In this document: positions 1 to 8,305 of the stretch, in pieces
Numbering within the stretch: the first letter of the stretch is position 1
Layout of the letters: each line of letters begins with the position of its first letter
Assembly (NCBI GenBank): GCA_017880775.1
Contig: JADGRQ010000003.1
Location: 1-64,000, forward strand
Length of the DNA stretch: 64,000 nucleotides
Direction of reading: 5' to 3'
From: Burkholderiales bacterium
GTDB lineage: Bacteria > Pseudomonadota > Gammaproteobacteria > Burkholderiales > SG8-39
Program-made: the position numbers and the translations under genes
The notes under the pieces: model-generated
Databases searched by the model: none
What the model saw: only the letters and a program-made list of their open reading frames with translations
What the model was told of the DNA's origin: nothing

Positions 1-63
1 AGGTGCTCGCCCAGCGTACGAGGCTCCAAATCAGGTTCCTTTGGTTTCAATGCTTTAAGTCGA

Positions 64-558
64 ATGGGCACGAATTGCAAAAGAGCAACGCGTCCCTGCC
101 CCTGCGGATTCCTCGGCCACGTGAACGGTCGCTGTCATTGCTCACCCGACCAGATCGGGCGCTACCGCGGCCGCTTGTCGGGGCCGTTGCTCGATCGCAT
201 CGACCTCAAACTCGAGGTTCCTGCGCCAAGCGAGTCCGAACTCCTCGCGCCGGCCGCGGGTGAGCCGAGCTCTGCGGTGCGCGCGCGCGTGGAGCAGGCC
301 CGCGCGGCGCAACTGCGCCGCCAGGATGGCATCAACGCTGCGCTGTCGACCCACGAGCTGGAGCGTCACGCCGCGCTGGATGCGGCAGGCGAAGCGCTGG
401 TGCGGCAGGCGATCGCGCGGCTATACCTGTCAGCCCGGGCTTTTCACCGCATTTTGCGCGTCGCGCGTACCATTGCCGACTTGGCGGCCTCGGCGCGAAT
501 CGCCACGGAGCATCTGGCTGAAGCGATTCAGTACCGCAGGCTTGACGCGGCGTTCTAG
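64..558 (+). CDS. comM: C-terminal fragment of ComM/YifB-family Mg-chelatase-like AAA+ protein
   Basis: The residues encoded from about base 94 onward match the C-terminal part of ComM/YifB (Mg-chelatase-like helicase involved in branch migration during natural transformation): a cysteine-rich PCPCGFLGH...CHCSPDQI segment, the GPLLDRIDL motif of the AAA+ core, and the helical C-terminal Mg_chelatase_C part ending at 558. A full protein is about 500 residues, so only the last third is here. Upstream of base 94 the expected sequence (FQLVAAMN-like) is absent, although the frame stays open to the window edge; a different frame ends in TAA at 56-58. The fragment may therefore be a truncated gene rather than one simply cut by the window. 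The ATG at 64 is only a formal start. Confidence 0.6.
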   Translation: MGTNCKRATRPCPCGFLGHVNGRCHCSPDQIGRYRGRLSGPLLDRIDLKLEVPAPSESELLAPAAGEPSSAVRARVEQARAAQLRRQDGINAALSTHELERHAALDAAGEALVRQAIARLYLSARAFHRILRVARTIADLAASARIATEHLAEAIQYRRLDAAF

Positions 559-576
559 AAGAAATAGCGTCCATAA

Positions 577-1131
577 ATGATCACCCTTATCGGTCTCTCC
601 GGCAGCTTGCGTCGCGGCTCGTACAATTCCGCGGTGCTTCGCGCCGCCGCGTCGATGACGCCTTCCGGCAGCGAGCTTCGCATCGAGTCGATCAAAGGCA
701 TGCCGCTCTATGACGCCGATGACGAAGCTGCGCACGGCATACCCGATGCGGTGTCGCGCGTGAAGGACGCGATCGCCGGCGCCGACGGCCTGCTGCTCGT
801 AACCCCGGAGTACAACAACAGCATTCCGGGTGTAGCGAAGAATGCCATCGACTGGCTCTCGCGCCCGCCTGGAGATATCGCGCGCGTATTTGGGGGCAGG
901 CCCGTCGCAATCGTCGGGGCCTCTCCAGGCGGATTCGGCACGATCCTTTCGCAGAACGCGTGGCTGCCCGTGTTTCGAACCCTGGGCGCGGACCTATGGT
1001 CGGGCGGGCGCCTGCTCGTTTCGCGCGCGGGCAGCGTGATCGACGCGAAAGGCGAGATCGCCGACGCAGCCACGCGCGACAGTATTCGCAAGTTCATGGA
1101 AGGCTTCGTTACCTACATTCGCGGAGCCTGA
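577..1131 (+). CDS. NAD(P)H-dependent FMN reductase (ChrR/SsuE-like)
   Basis: A 184-residue flavodoxin-fold protein. The N-terminal GSLRRGSYN (residues 9-17) is the phosphate-binding loop for FMN, and PEYNNSIPG (77-85) is the signature of the NADPH-dependent FMN reductase/chromate reductase family. Members are cytosolic, bind FMN and reduce FMN, quinones, azo dyes or chromate; the physiological substrate cannot be told from sequence. Length is normal for the family. The ATG at 577 follows the upstream fragment by 18 bases. The next gene begins 4 bases after its stop, so the two are likely co-transcribed. Confidence 0.88.
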   Translation: MITLIGLSGSLRRGSYNSAVLRAAASMTPSGSELRIESIKGMPLYDADDEAAHGIPDAVSRVKDAIAGADGLLLVTPEYNNSIPGVAKNAIDWLSRPPGDIARVFGGRPVAIVGASPGGFGTILSQNAWLPVFRTLGADLWSGGRLLVSRAGSVIDAKGEIADAATRDSIRKFMEGFVTYIRGA

Positions 1132-1135
1132 GGTC

Positions 1136-1612
1136 ATGGCTGATGCGGCGGAATGGGGAAAACTGGCGGGCGCATTGCGCGAACTGCATCGCGCCTTGTT
1201 GGAGCATGCCCGCCGTGACTACGAGCGCGAACGCGTCACGGTCGTCAACCCCGGGCCGCTCCTGCAGTTGCTCGCGACCGATCCTTACTTCGCCTGGCTG
1301 CGCTCCCTGTCGGAGCTGATGGTCGACATAGACATGCTGCGGGATGCGGAGCCGGCGCTGATGGACGAACTCTCAAGCGCGGTACGTCCGGCCGTCGAGC
1401 ACTTCCTTTCGCCGCCGAAGACGGCGCCGGCGAGCGGCTCGTTCGCGGAACGCTACTGGCCCTGCATCCAGGACGATCCCCATGTAGCGATGGCGCATGC
1501 GGGCGTGAAGCAGGCGATCGCTGCATGGCCGTTGCCGGAAAATGCAGACGCGGCCAGCCTGCTGCACGAACGGCATCGCCTCGCCGAGAAAGCGCGGCAC
1601 CGCCCGAGTTAG
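1136..1612 (+). CDS. Conserved hypothetical protein, all-helical, next to FMN reductase
   Basis: I do not recognise a named family. The 158-residue product is predicted helical, with a long heptad-like N-terminus rich in Arg and Glu and an LxxLATDPYFAWLRSLSELM segment around residues 45-63. It has no signal peptide and no membrane segment, so a cytosolic protein is likely. It starts 4 bases after the FMN reductase stop (ATG at 1136), so it probably shares that gene's transcript. Its 3' end overlaps the convergent DUF5996 gene by 4 bases. Codon use matches the neighbours. Confidence 0.6.
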   Translation: MADAAEWGKLAGALRELHRALLEHARRDYERERVTVVNPGPLLQLLATDPYFAWLRSLSELMVDIDMLRDAEPALMDELSSAVRPAVEHFLSPPKTAPASGSFAERYWPCIQDDPHVAMAHAGVKQAIAAWPLPENADAASLLHERHRLAEKARHRPS

Positions 1613-2535
1613 CGACGCTCCAAGAAGCCGCGATCCCACTTGGCCAGATCGGCCGCAGCTTCATAGGTCGTCTGCAGAAACTCGAGTAGCGTGTCGTCGG
1701 GCGACTGCGATCGGCGAACCGCGTCGTAGGGCAAAATGAATTCCCGCAGATCGGCGCTGTAGAACGCGGAGCTGGGCTTGATCGCCGCCTCCGGAAACCC
1801 GGCCGGTTCCGGATAGGCGTAGGAGTAGAACGCCGGATAGGGAATTGGACCTCCGCCCGGCCAGAATCCGCAGCTGCTCACTTCCTGCGAGTAGGCGTCT
1901 CTGGCAACCCAGTCCGGCAGGTTCGGAACCCCACCCGGATGTTGCGGAGCGCTTCGACCGGAGAACCGTGTGACGGCGAGATCGGGCGCGCCCCAGAAGA
2001 AATGCACGGGGCTGCATTTACCGGTGAACCGAGCGCGAAACTGTTTGAAGACGCGGTCTGATTGAACGAGGATTCGCCAGAACCGGTTAGCGTACTCGCG
2101 ATTGTATGATCGATGTATCTCGTCCAGGTCGAACCGGATAGGGTCGGCGACCTCGTTGGGTTTGCGCTGAATGTTCACGTGGAGCCCCAGATTTCCCATC
2201 GTCGCCATGAGCTGCGAGTAGAACGCTGCCACCGATTGCGGTTCCAGCGGGAAACCGCTGGTGCGGCCGTCGTTAGCAAGCAATCGCAGCTGGTGATTCA
2301 CGAAGTCGAATTCGATCTCGAAGGTCCGGGTGCCATGCGCTATGGGCGACGTGCTGAGCCCTCGAGCGGTCACGTAGAGTGTGACGTGCCAGGAGTGATT
2401 CATCCACGGAGTCTGGGCGAGGCGCACCTTGCCAACGATCTGGGTCAACAGGTGCAGGCTCGCGTAGGTCTCGCGCCAGGCCTCGAGCGGCAGCTCGGGC
2501 CATGCGTCCAAACGCGAATCAATCGCGGCGCTCAT
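1609..2535 (-). CDS. DUF5996 family protein
   Basis: A 308-residue protein resembling DUF5996: an N-terminal WPELPLEAWRETYASLHL segment, a WHVTLYVTARGL strand, and a C-terminal half rich in Trp, Pro and His (SPVHFFWGAPDLAVTRFSGR, then a segment of Gly/Pro/Tyr). No signal peptide or membrane helix is visible. Members are cytosolic proteins of unknown function, often beside detoxification or transcription-factor genes. It begins one base from the end of the nitrile hydratase accessory gene and reads the same way, so it may be the last gene of that operon. Nothing in the sequence fixes its activity. Confidence 0.7.
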   Translation of the reverse strand: MSAAIDSRLDAWPELPLEAWRETYASLHLLTQIVGKVRLAQTPWMNHSWHVTLYVTARGLSTSPIAHGTRTFEIEFDFVNHQLRLLANDGRTSGFPLEPQSVAAFYSQLMATMGNLGLHVNIQRKPNEVADPIRFDLDEIHRSYNREYANRFWRILVQSDRVFKQFRARFTGKCSPVHFFWGAPDLAVTRFSGRSAPQHPGGVPNLPDWVARDAYSQEVSSCGFWPGGGPIPYPAFYSYAYPEPAGFPEAAIKPSSAFYSADLREFILPYDAVRRSQSPDDTLLEFLQTTYEAAADLAKWDRGFLERR

Positions 2536-2910
2536 TCACGGGCCGCGCGGCAGTTCGACAGGCTTGCCGTGCGGTGTCGCCCGCGCGGCGGCGTCCCATT
2601 CGTCTGCGCGACGCTCAAGCTCTTCTGAGGGGATGAGCTTCTTCGCGCCGACGAGATGTTCGAGCGCGGCGAGCCAGTGCTCGTAGTAATGGGTGCCGTC
2701 GTCCGGCTCGCCACGGGCGGCCGCAGCGGCGAGCTCTGCGGCGAGCGCATCGGCCCACTCGCGCCACGTGAAGACGCCGCGCGCGTGGAGGGAGAGCGTC
2801 ATCGCAAAAGCCTGCGCCTCCCACGGTGCGTTGAAGACGGGCCCCTCTTTGTCGCGCGGCAGCGCAGGCAGCGCGCCGAGGTCGACTTCACGCGGGATCG
2901 AGGTGGTCAT
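2536..2910 (-). CDS. Nitrile hydratase accessory protein (beta-subunit-like activator)
   Basis: A 124-residue protein homologous to the N-terminal half of the nitrile hydratase beta subunit encoded just upstream: both share GPVF(N/H)AxWEAxxxAxxL and a YYEHWL core followed by LExLxxxxxLxxxEL. Proteins of this type act as the metallochaperone or activator that helps load cobalt or iron into the alpha subunit. The gene starts inside the end of the beta gene (23-base overlap, ATG at 2910), which favours translational coupling. It lacks an obvious extra metal-binding Cys/His motif, so its metal route is inferred from family only. Confidence 0.85.
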   Translation of the reverse strand: MTTSIPREVDLGALPALPRDKEGPVFNAPWEAQAFAMTLSLHARGVFTWREWADALAAELAAAAARGEPDDGTHYYEHWLAALEHLVGAKKLIPSEELERRADEWDAAARATPHGKPVELPRGP

Positions 2911-3544
2911 CCCACAGGTCCACGTACACGCTGTCGCGCGCGCACGCGTCGGGCCCCCAGATCTCGCGCGCGCTGAAGCGCACGCTGTAGCAATGCTGCG
3001 GCTTCTTGTCGCGGCTCATCGCATTGGTGTCTGCGAAGACGAATACGCCATGGTCACGGTCGATCACGCCGCGCCGCCCGCGCGCATAGCGCGGAAGCCG
3101 GGTGTGGCCGGTCGGGTGGATGTTGCGCGCAACGACGCGCTCTCCAGCCTTGAATTTCGGCGGCACGTTATCGTCGAGCCGCGCATGGCGGCGGTTGCGC
3201 AGGAAGTTCGACACCTCGGTGGCTGCCAGCGCCCGCAACCCGTGCGCTTTCGCCTCCGCGCGCCCCGTGTCCAATTCCTTCGCGCTGACCAGCCCCTGTT
3301 CGACGAGCAGCTTTTCCAGGCCGAAAAGCCAATGCTCGTAGTAGGTCGTCGCGAGGTATTCGGCGGGCGGCATCTGTTCGCGCGCGTAGCGCCCCATGTC
3401 GATGTTCCACCTGCCGTGAAAGCCGCACGCGAGATTGAGGGCCAGCATGCGCGCCTCCCACTGCGCGTGGAACACAGGCTCGTCCTTCTCGATCACGACC
3501 GGCCCCAGGCCGTGCATGCCGCCCAGGTCGTGCGCGCCGTTCAT
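2888..3544 (-). CDS. nthB: Nitrile hydratase beta subunit
   Basis: A 218-residue protein starting [15 protein letters not shown], the standard beta-subunit N-terminus. The helical N-terminal half carries [16 protein letters not shown], and the C-terminal SH3-like barrel carries [44 protein letters not shown] and YVDLWDDHL. With the alpha subunit it forms the enzyme that hydrates nitriles to amides in the cytosol. The start at 3544 was chosen because its ATG overlaps the alpha stop as ATGA and because homologs begin with this motif; the frame is open much further upstream, but that extension lies opposite or within alpha-subunit coding sequence. Confidence 0.93.
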   Translation of the reverse strand: MNGAHDLGGMHGLGPVVIEKDEPVFHAQWEARMLALNLACGFHGRWNIDMGRYAREQMPPAEYLATTYYEHWLFGLEKLLVEQGLVSAKELDTGRAEAKAHGLRALAATEVSNFLRNRRHARLDDNVPPKFKAGERVVARNIHPTGHTRLPRYARGRRGVIDRDHGVFVFADTNAMSRDKKPQHCYSVRFSAREIWGPDACARDSVYVDLWDDHLDPA

Positions 3545-4173
3545 TTCGGGCTCCGCGCCGGCAGGGTCACATTCGCCACGCCGATCATCGCGTCGCGCGT
3601 GACGATCTCCGCCAGCTGCGCCTCGCTCCAGTCCTCGGTCCCCGCCGGACGCTCGGGAAGCACCAGGTAGCGCAGCTCTGCCGTCGAGTCCCACACGCGC
3701 ACCTCGACGTCCTCCGGAACTTCGTTGCCCAGCTCGTTCAGCACGCCTCTCGGATCGATGACGGCGCGCGCGCGGTACGGCGCGGCCTTGTACCAGACGG
3801 GCGGCAGCCCGAGCACCGGCCACGGGTAGCAGGAGCAGAGCGTGCAGACGACCATGTTGCGGATCTCGGGTGTGTTCTCGAGCACAACCATGTCCTCGCC
3901 CTGGCGCCCGATGAAGCCGAACTCCGCGATCGCGGCGGTGGCGTCGGCGAGCAGGCGCTGCTTGTAGGCGGGATCGGTCCACGCGCGCGCGACGACCCTG
4001 GCGCCGTTGCGCGGGCCGATCTTCGTCTCGTAGGTGTCGATCAGCTCGTCGAGCGCCTTCGGATCGACCAGACCTTTCTCGATCAGCAGCGACTCCAGCG
4101 CTTTGACGCGCAGCGCAGGGCCCGAGAGCGGACGGTCGTGCTCGCCGTCATGGTGGTGATCGTAGTCGCTCAT
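3541..4173 (-). CDS. nthA: Nitrile hydratase alpha subunit, cobalt-type
   Basis: A 210-residue catalytic subunit. The metal-binding claw CTLCSC lies at residues 110-115 and is followed by [14 protein letters not shown]. The Thr in the second position and the Tyr after the last Cys are typical of cobalt enzymes; iron enzymes have Ser there. Two of the cysteines are expected to be oxidised to sulfinic and sulfenic acid. A His/Asp-rich tip (residues 4-13) precedes the fold. The start ATG at 4173 has GAGGT five bases upstream. Order alpha-beta-accessory is usual for cobalt enzymes. No amidase, aldoxime dehydratase or cobalt permease gene lies nearby in this window. Confidence 0.95.
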   Translation of the reverse strand: MSDYDHHHDGEHDRPLSGPALRVKALESLLIEKGLVDPKALDELIDTYETKIGPRNGARVVARAWTDPAYKQRLLADATAAIAEFGFIGRQGEDMVVLENTPEIRNMVVCTLCSCYPWPVLGLPPVWYKAAPYRARAVIDPRGVLNELGNEVPEDVEVRVWDSTAELRYLVLPERPAGTEDWSEAQLAEIVTRDAMIGVANVTLPARSPK

Positions 4174-4212
4174 GACACCTCGTACCGTCTTCCGCCGGAA
4201 GCGGCGCCCTGC

Positions 4213-4241
4213 AATCTAGCGCGAACATGGGCGGAGTGCAA
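4213..4241 (-). promoter_or_regulatory. Predicted sigma-70 promoter of the nitrile hydratase operon
   Basis: On the minus strand, TTGCAC (4236-4241) and TAGATT (4213-4218) are separated by exactly 17 bases, a good match to -35 and -10 elements. Transcription would begin near 4206, leaving a leader of about 30 bases before the alpha-subunit ATG at 4173. No clear operator repeat is seen beside it. The call rests on consensus match and spacing only. Confidence 0.5.
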
Positions 4242-4329
4242 AGGAGACGCTGCCTTTTCAGCCGACCCGCGCCGGCGTTGCTCGGTCGCAAGCAGGTCGG
4301 CGCGCTCGGTGCGGTATAGTTGCCGCGGC

Positions 4330-5148
4330 ATGGCGACATACGCGATCGGCGATGTGCAGGGCTGTTACGACGAGCTGCGCTCGCTGCTCGCGCAGCTTGC
4401 GCTCGACCCGGCGCGCGACCGCCTGTGGTTCGTCGGCGATCTGGTGAACCGCGGGCCGAAATCCCTCGAAGTCCTGCGCCTGGTCCGCGCGCTCGGTGCT
4501 TCAGCGGTCACGGTTCTCGGCAACCACGACCTGCACCTGGTTGCACTCGCCGAAGGATTCACCAGAAAGCGGTCAGACGATACGCTCGACGCGGTGCTCG
4601 CCGCGCCGGACCGTGCGGAACTGATCGAGTGGCTTCGCACCCGGCCGCTGATGCACGTCGACGGCGGGTACGCCATGGTCCACGCCGGTCTGTTGCCGGG
4701 CTGGAGCATCGAGCGCGCACGGATGCTCGCCCGTGAGGTGGAATCCGCGCTTGCGGCGCCCGGCTACCGCGAGTTCGTCGCGCAGATGTATGGCAGTGAA
4801 CCTTCGCGCTGGAGCGACGCGCTCGCAGGCTGGAACCGTCTGCGAGCGATCGTCAACGTGATGACCCGGATGCGTTTCTGCACCCTCGGGGGCGATATCG
4901 AGGTCCGCACCAAGGAAGCGAAGCCGCCCGCGGGGTTTGAGCCGTGGTTCGAGCTGCGCACCGCACGCGAAGAGCCCCAGGTGGTCAGCGGCCATTGGTC
5001 CACACTCGGACTGAAGATGACCGAACGGGTGCTGTTGATCGACACCGGCTGCGTCTGGGGCGGTCCGCTTACCGCGGTCCGGCTGGAGGACCGCGAGATC
5101 GTTCAGGTACCATGCACCGGCTATCAGGCGCCGGGAGAAGGTGCATGA
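4330..5148 (+). CDS. apaH: Bis(5'-nucleosyl)-tetraphosphatase, symmetrical (ApaH)
   Basis: A 272-residue calcineurin-like phosphoesterase that cleaves Ap4A to two ADP and also removes Np4 caps from RNA. The metal-binding blocks are visible in order: GDVQG (7-11), GDLVNRGP (36-43), GNHD (64-67), and HAGLLPGW further on, with a C-terminal SGHWSTLG and DTGCVWGG. Length is normal. The ATG at 4330 directly precedes the conserved ATYAIGDVQGC start; an open extension upstream has no family similarity. A TATAGT at 4315-4320 is too close to be its -10 unless the leader is very short. The stop overlaps the next start as ATGA. Confidence 0.94.
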   Translation: MATYAIGDVQGCYDELRSLLAQLALDPARDRLWFVGDLVNRGPKSLEVLRLVRALGASAVTVLGNHDLHLVALAEGFTRKRSDDTLDAVLAAPDRAELIEWLRTRPLMHVDGGYAMVHAGLLPGWSIERARMLAREVESALAAPGYREFVAQMYGSEPSRWSDALAGWNRLRAIVNVMTRMRFCTLGGDIEVRTKEAKPPAGFEPWFELRTAREEPQVVSGHWSTLGLKMTERVLLIDTGCVWGGPLTAVRLEDREIVQVPCTGYQAPGEGA

Positions 5149-5555
5149 CGAACTGCGCATTCTGCAAGATCATCGCCGGCCAGATTCCATCGACCAGGAT
5201 CTACGAGGATGAGCAGACCCTGGCATTCATGGACATCGGCCAGGTGAATCCCGGCCATGTACTGGTGGCGGTAAAGCCGCACGTCGAAAACGTCTTCGGG
5301 CTGGACGATACGCTCGCCGGCGCGGTGTTCCGCGCGACTGTGCGCGTGGCGCGAGCGGTGCACGCCGCGTTCGCGCCGCAGGGTATGTCGATTTACCAGG
5401 CGAATGGCCCGGCGGCGGGGCAGACCGTGTTCCACCTGCACATCCACGTCGTGCCGCGCTGGGACGCAGACGGGATGAATCTCACCTGGCCGGTGAAAAA
5501 TCCGCCGCGCGAGAAGCTCGAAGAGTACGCGGTGAAGATTCGCGCAGCGCTCTAG
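5145..5555 (+). CDS. HIT-family nucleotide hydrolase/transferase (Hint-like)
   Basis: A 136-residue histidine-triad protein. The triad HLHIHV (residues 97-102) is present, as is the N-terminal CxxC-like start (MTNCAFCKIIAGQIP) typical of bacterial Hint-like proteins, followed by DIGQVNPGHVLV. Such proteins hydrolyse AMP-lysine or other nucleotide phosphoramidates in the cytosol. The ATG overlaps the apaH stop as ATGA, so the two nucleotide-cleaving enzymes are probably translated together. The last 4 bases overlap the convergent PfkB-type kinase gene. Confidence 0.92.
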   Translation: MTNCAFCKIIAGQIPSTRIYEDEQTLAFMDIGQVNPGHVLVAVKPHVENVFGLDDTLAGAVFRATVRVARAVHAAFAPQGMSIYQANGPAAGQTVFHLHIHVVPRWDADGMNLTWPVKNPPREKLEEYAVKIRAAL

Positions 5556-6493
5556 GATTTCCAGGCCGAATAGCCGAATGCCTTCCTGAATCGATCTTCG
5601 ATCTCCGCGCGCGATGGCGCGTGGTTCTGCGGGCCGCGCTGCGCGATCTTGATCGAGCCCATCAGCGAACCCAGGCGTCCGGTGCTTTCCCAGTCCCAGC
5701 CGTTCGAAATGCCGTAGAGCAGCCCCGCGCGATACGCATCGCCGCAGCCCGTCGGGTCGACCACCGCGCCGGCTTTAACGCTGGGCACCTCGAATCGCTT
5801 TCCTCCGGCATGAATATGCGAACCGAGCGCGCCGAGCGTGACGATCAGCGCCTTCACTTCGCGCGCGATGGCTTCTAGCTTCCGGCCGGTCTTGTCCTCG
5901 AGCAGTTTGCCTTCGTAGTCATTCACCGCGACGTAGTCGGCGAGCCCGATGAACTCATCGAGTTCGGCAGCGGAAAACATCGGCAGGCCCTGTCCCGGAT
6001 CGAACAGGAAAGGAATGCCGTGCTCGGCGCATTGCCGCGCGTGCTGCTGCATGCCCTCCTTGCCGTCGGGCGAAACGCTCGCCAGCTTCGCGCCCAGGTC
6101 GGGCGTAACGCGATTTTCGTGCGCGTGGTTCATCGCGCCGGGATGAAACGCGGTGATCTGGTTGTCGTCGAGGTCGGTGGTGATGAAGGCCTGGGCGGTG
6201 AACTGTCCGGGGATCTGCTTCAGATGCGTACGCGCGATGCCGAGCGATTCGAGACGCGTGAAGTACGGCGCGATGTCCTCGCCGACCGTCGCCATCAGCA
6301 GCGGATCGCCTTCGAGCAACTTCAGGTTGTAGCCGATGTTGCCCGCCGTGCCGCCGAACTCGCGCCGCATCTCGGGCGTAAGGAAGCAGACGTTGAGGAT
6401 GTGCAGCTGGTCGGCAAGCAGATGGTTTCTGAACCGGTCGGGGAAAACCATGATCGTGTCGTACGCGATCGATCCGGTGATCAAGGTGGACAA
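5552..6493 (-). CDS. PfkB-family carbohydrate/nucleoside kinase
   Basis: A 313-residue ribokinase-like kinase. GGTAGN (47-52) matches the N-terminal PfkB signature, and DPTGCGDAYRAG (246-257) is the C-terminal signature with the catalytic Asp in GD and the anion hole. The IMVFPDRFRNHLL start and the conserved QITAFHPGAM resemble the group annotated as adenosine-kinase-like or sugar kinases in proteobacteria. The substrate cannot be assigned from sequence alone. It is cytosolic, of normal length, and lies 17 bases downstream of the DUF3426 gene in the same direction. Confidence 0.87.
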   Translation of the reverse strand: MSTLITGSIAYDTIMVFPDRFRNHLLADQLHILNVCFLTPEMRREFGGTAGNIGYNLKLLEGDPLLMATVGEDIAPYFTRLESLGIARTHLKQIPGQFTAQAFITTDLDDNQITAFHPGAMNHAHENRVTPDLGAKLASVSPDGKEGMQQHARQCAEHGIPFLFDPGQGLPMFSAAELDEFIGLADYVAVNDYEGKLLEDKTGRKLEAIAREVKALIVTLGALGSHIHAGGKRFEVPSVKAGAVVDPTGCGDAYRAGLLYGISNGWDWESTGRLGSLMGSIKIAQRGPQNHAPSRAEIEDRFRKAFGYSAWKS

Positions 6494-6510
6494 CGCGAGC
6501 TCCTTTTCGG

Positions 6511-7380
6511 TCAGGGGAAGAACGGTTCGAGGCGGTAACCGGTCGCCCGGACCTTCGTCGCGAGATGCAGGCGCAGCGTTTCTTCGCCACCGGCGGGAAT
6601 GCCGCGCGCGGCGCTGCGCGCGTCGGCGAGATACTCCGCGGGCGCCAGCACGCGCCGTACCACGGGCTGATCGCTCTCGTCGGTGAGCGTCAGCACGATC
6701 GACGGGAACTCCTGTGCGAACATCGCATTATTGCGAACCACCGCGTTCAGCACCAGCACGTTGGCGCGGCGCGCATCGGCCTCCACTTCAGAGGATTCGA
6801 TTCTCATCAACGCGACGTGCCGCGGCAGACGCAATTCGCAATCGAGCATCCGGCAGGCGCGCTCGAGGTAGGCGCGCGCTTCCGGAGACGCTGCCGCGAT
6901 CTCAGTGCGGTACTGGAACACCGCCTGCGCGGCCAGGAGCAACGCGGCGAGCAGCGAAAGAAAGCCCCACACCAGCCGGAACTGCCGCGGCGCAGGACGC
7001 TCCTCGAGGAATTCGGGCAACGGCCCTTCGTCGGTTCCCTCGGAAGTGCCGGCGGCGACCGGCACGGCCGATGCATCGGCCTTGGCGTGCTGCGTTGCGT
7101 CGGCGTTTTCGCGGTCAACCGCAGCCGCGCTCGCTTCGGTGGTCGGACGGCCGCGCGGATCGAACAGGCCGATCTGCGGTGAGGGTTCGTCCACCGTCGC
7201 CGGTGGCGGATCCTGCACCAGGTTGGCGAGGCCGTCGAACACCTTCGAGCACTTGCCGCAGCGCACCCGGCCGCCGCGCGCCGAAAGCTGTGCCGGCAGC
7301 ACGCGGAACGTAGTGGTGCATTCCGGGCAGCGCGTGACCAGGTTCGCGCTCAACGCCTTTGTCCGCTCAGCAGCACCCAT
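6511..7380 (-). CDS. DUF3426/zinc-ribbon (MJ0042-type) inner-membrane protein
   Basis: The N-terminus has a CPEC...CGKC zinc ribbon of the MJ0042 type (TRCPECTTTFRVLPAQL, RVRCGKCSKVF), then a long acidic, Ala-rich linker, one membrane segment (LVWGFLSLLAALLLAAQAVF) and a periplasmic DUF3426 domain. This arrangement is common next to prmA and accBC in betaproteobacteria; the function is unknown. I took the ATG at 7380 (289 residues), which has GAGGAGGG just upstream and overlaps prmA by 31 bases. A TTG at 7353 overlapping the prmA stop as TTGA is an equally plausible start and would sit closer to the zinc ribbon. Confidence 0.82.
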   Translation of the reverse strand: MGAAERTKALSANLVTRCPECTTTFRVLPAQLSARGGRVRCGKCSKVFDGLANLVQDPPPATVDEPSPQIGLFDPRGRPTTEASAAAVDRENADATQHAKADASAVPVAAGTSEGTDEGPLPEFLEERPAPRQFRLVWGFLSLLAALLLAAQAVFQYRTEIAAASPEARAYLERACRMLDCELRLPRHVALMRIESSEVEADARRANVLVLNAVVRNNAMFAQEFPSIVLTLTDESDQPVVRRVLAPAEYLADARSAARGIPAGGEETLRLHLATKVRATGYRLEPFFP

Positions 7381-8288
7381 CCCTCCTCTTCGGCCGTGAC
7401 CGAGATTTCGAACCACTCCCGGTAGCAAGCGAGCACTTCCTCCCCTTGACCGGCGAGTATCCCGGAAAGCGCGATCCGGCCGGCCGCGTGTTGAGCCAGC
7501 AGCGGCGCGAGCACGATGAGCGGTCGCGCCAGGATGTTGGCGACCACGATGTCGGCGCGGAAGTCGGGCAACTCGTCGGGTAGGCAGAGCCGCAGCGCGG
7601 CTGCGCCCTGCGCGATATCGTTGCGCGCGACATTCTCCGCACTGGTGGCCAGCGCCTGAGGGTCGATATCCACTCCGAGGGCCTCGCCGGCGCCGAGTTT
7701 CAACGCGGCGATGGCCAATATACCGGAACCGCATCCGTAGTCCATGACGCGCGGGCGCGCCGCCCGGGCCGGCGCCCCGCGTGGCCACTCGCGAAGCGCG
7801 CCCGCGAGCCAGGCGAGCGCGAGGCGCGTGCTCGGATGGCTGCCGGTTCCAAACGCGAGCCCGGGGTCGATACGCAGGTTGATGGCATCCGGTTCTGGCG
7901 GCTCGCACCAACTCGGCACGACCCACAGGTCTCCGGTGATCCTGAGCGGCAGGAAATGCTCCTGCACCGCACGCACCCAGTCGCGATCGGCAACGGGTTC
8001 GACGCGAAACGTGGGCGGTGCGCTGCAATCGGCATTGAATCCGATTGCGCTCAGCGCCGTCGCGAGCGCCCCGGCAGGCTGCGCCTCCGGATCAAACAGC
8101 GCGACGATGCGGTTGCGCTCCCAGGGCTGCGGCGCGTCGCCTGGTTCGGCGAACTGCGGCGCCTCGCGCGCGGTTCCGGCATCGGCGTCTTCCACCGACA
8201 CCGATTGCGCGCCGGCTTCGAGCAGCGCTTCGGCAAACGCTTCGGCGTCCGGCGCGGCGACTTCGACGATCAGCGACTGCCAACCCAT
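7350..8288 (-). CDS. prmA: Ribosomal protein L11 methyltransferase
   Basis: A 312-residue SAM-dependent enzyme that trimethylates ribosomal protein L11. The N-terminal substrate-binding domain starts MGWQSLIVEV; the catalytic half has DPGLAFGTGSHPSTRLAL, the SAM-binding DYGCGSGILAIAA, the GVDIDPQA block and NILARPL (the usual NILA motif). The ATG at 8288 fits the family's start and has AGGGGGG about 6 bases upstream. An ATG at 8309 overlaps the accC stop as ATGA and would add seven residues; either is possible. prmA after accBC is a conserved order. Confidence 0.95.
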   Translation of the reverse strand: MGWQSLIVEVAAPDAEAFAEALLEAGAQSVSVEDADAGTAREAPQFAEPGDAPQPWERNRIVALFDPEAQPAGALATALSAIGFNADCSAPPTFRVEPVADRDWVRAVQEHFLPLRITGDLWVVPSWCEPPEPDAINLRIDPGLAFGTGSHPSTRLALAWLAGALREWPRGAPARAARPRVMDYGCGSGILAIAALKLGAGEALGVDIDPQALATSAENVARNDIAQGAAALRLCLPDELPDFRADIVVANILARPLIVLAPLLAQHAAGRIALSGILAGQGEEVLACYREWFEISVTAEEEGWVLLSGQRR

Positions 8289-8305
8289 GCCGGACCCCCC
8301 TGCGC

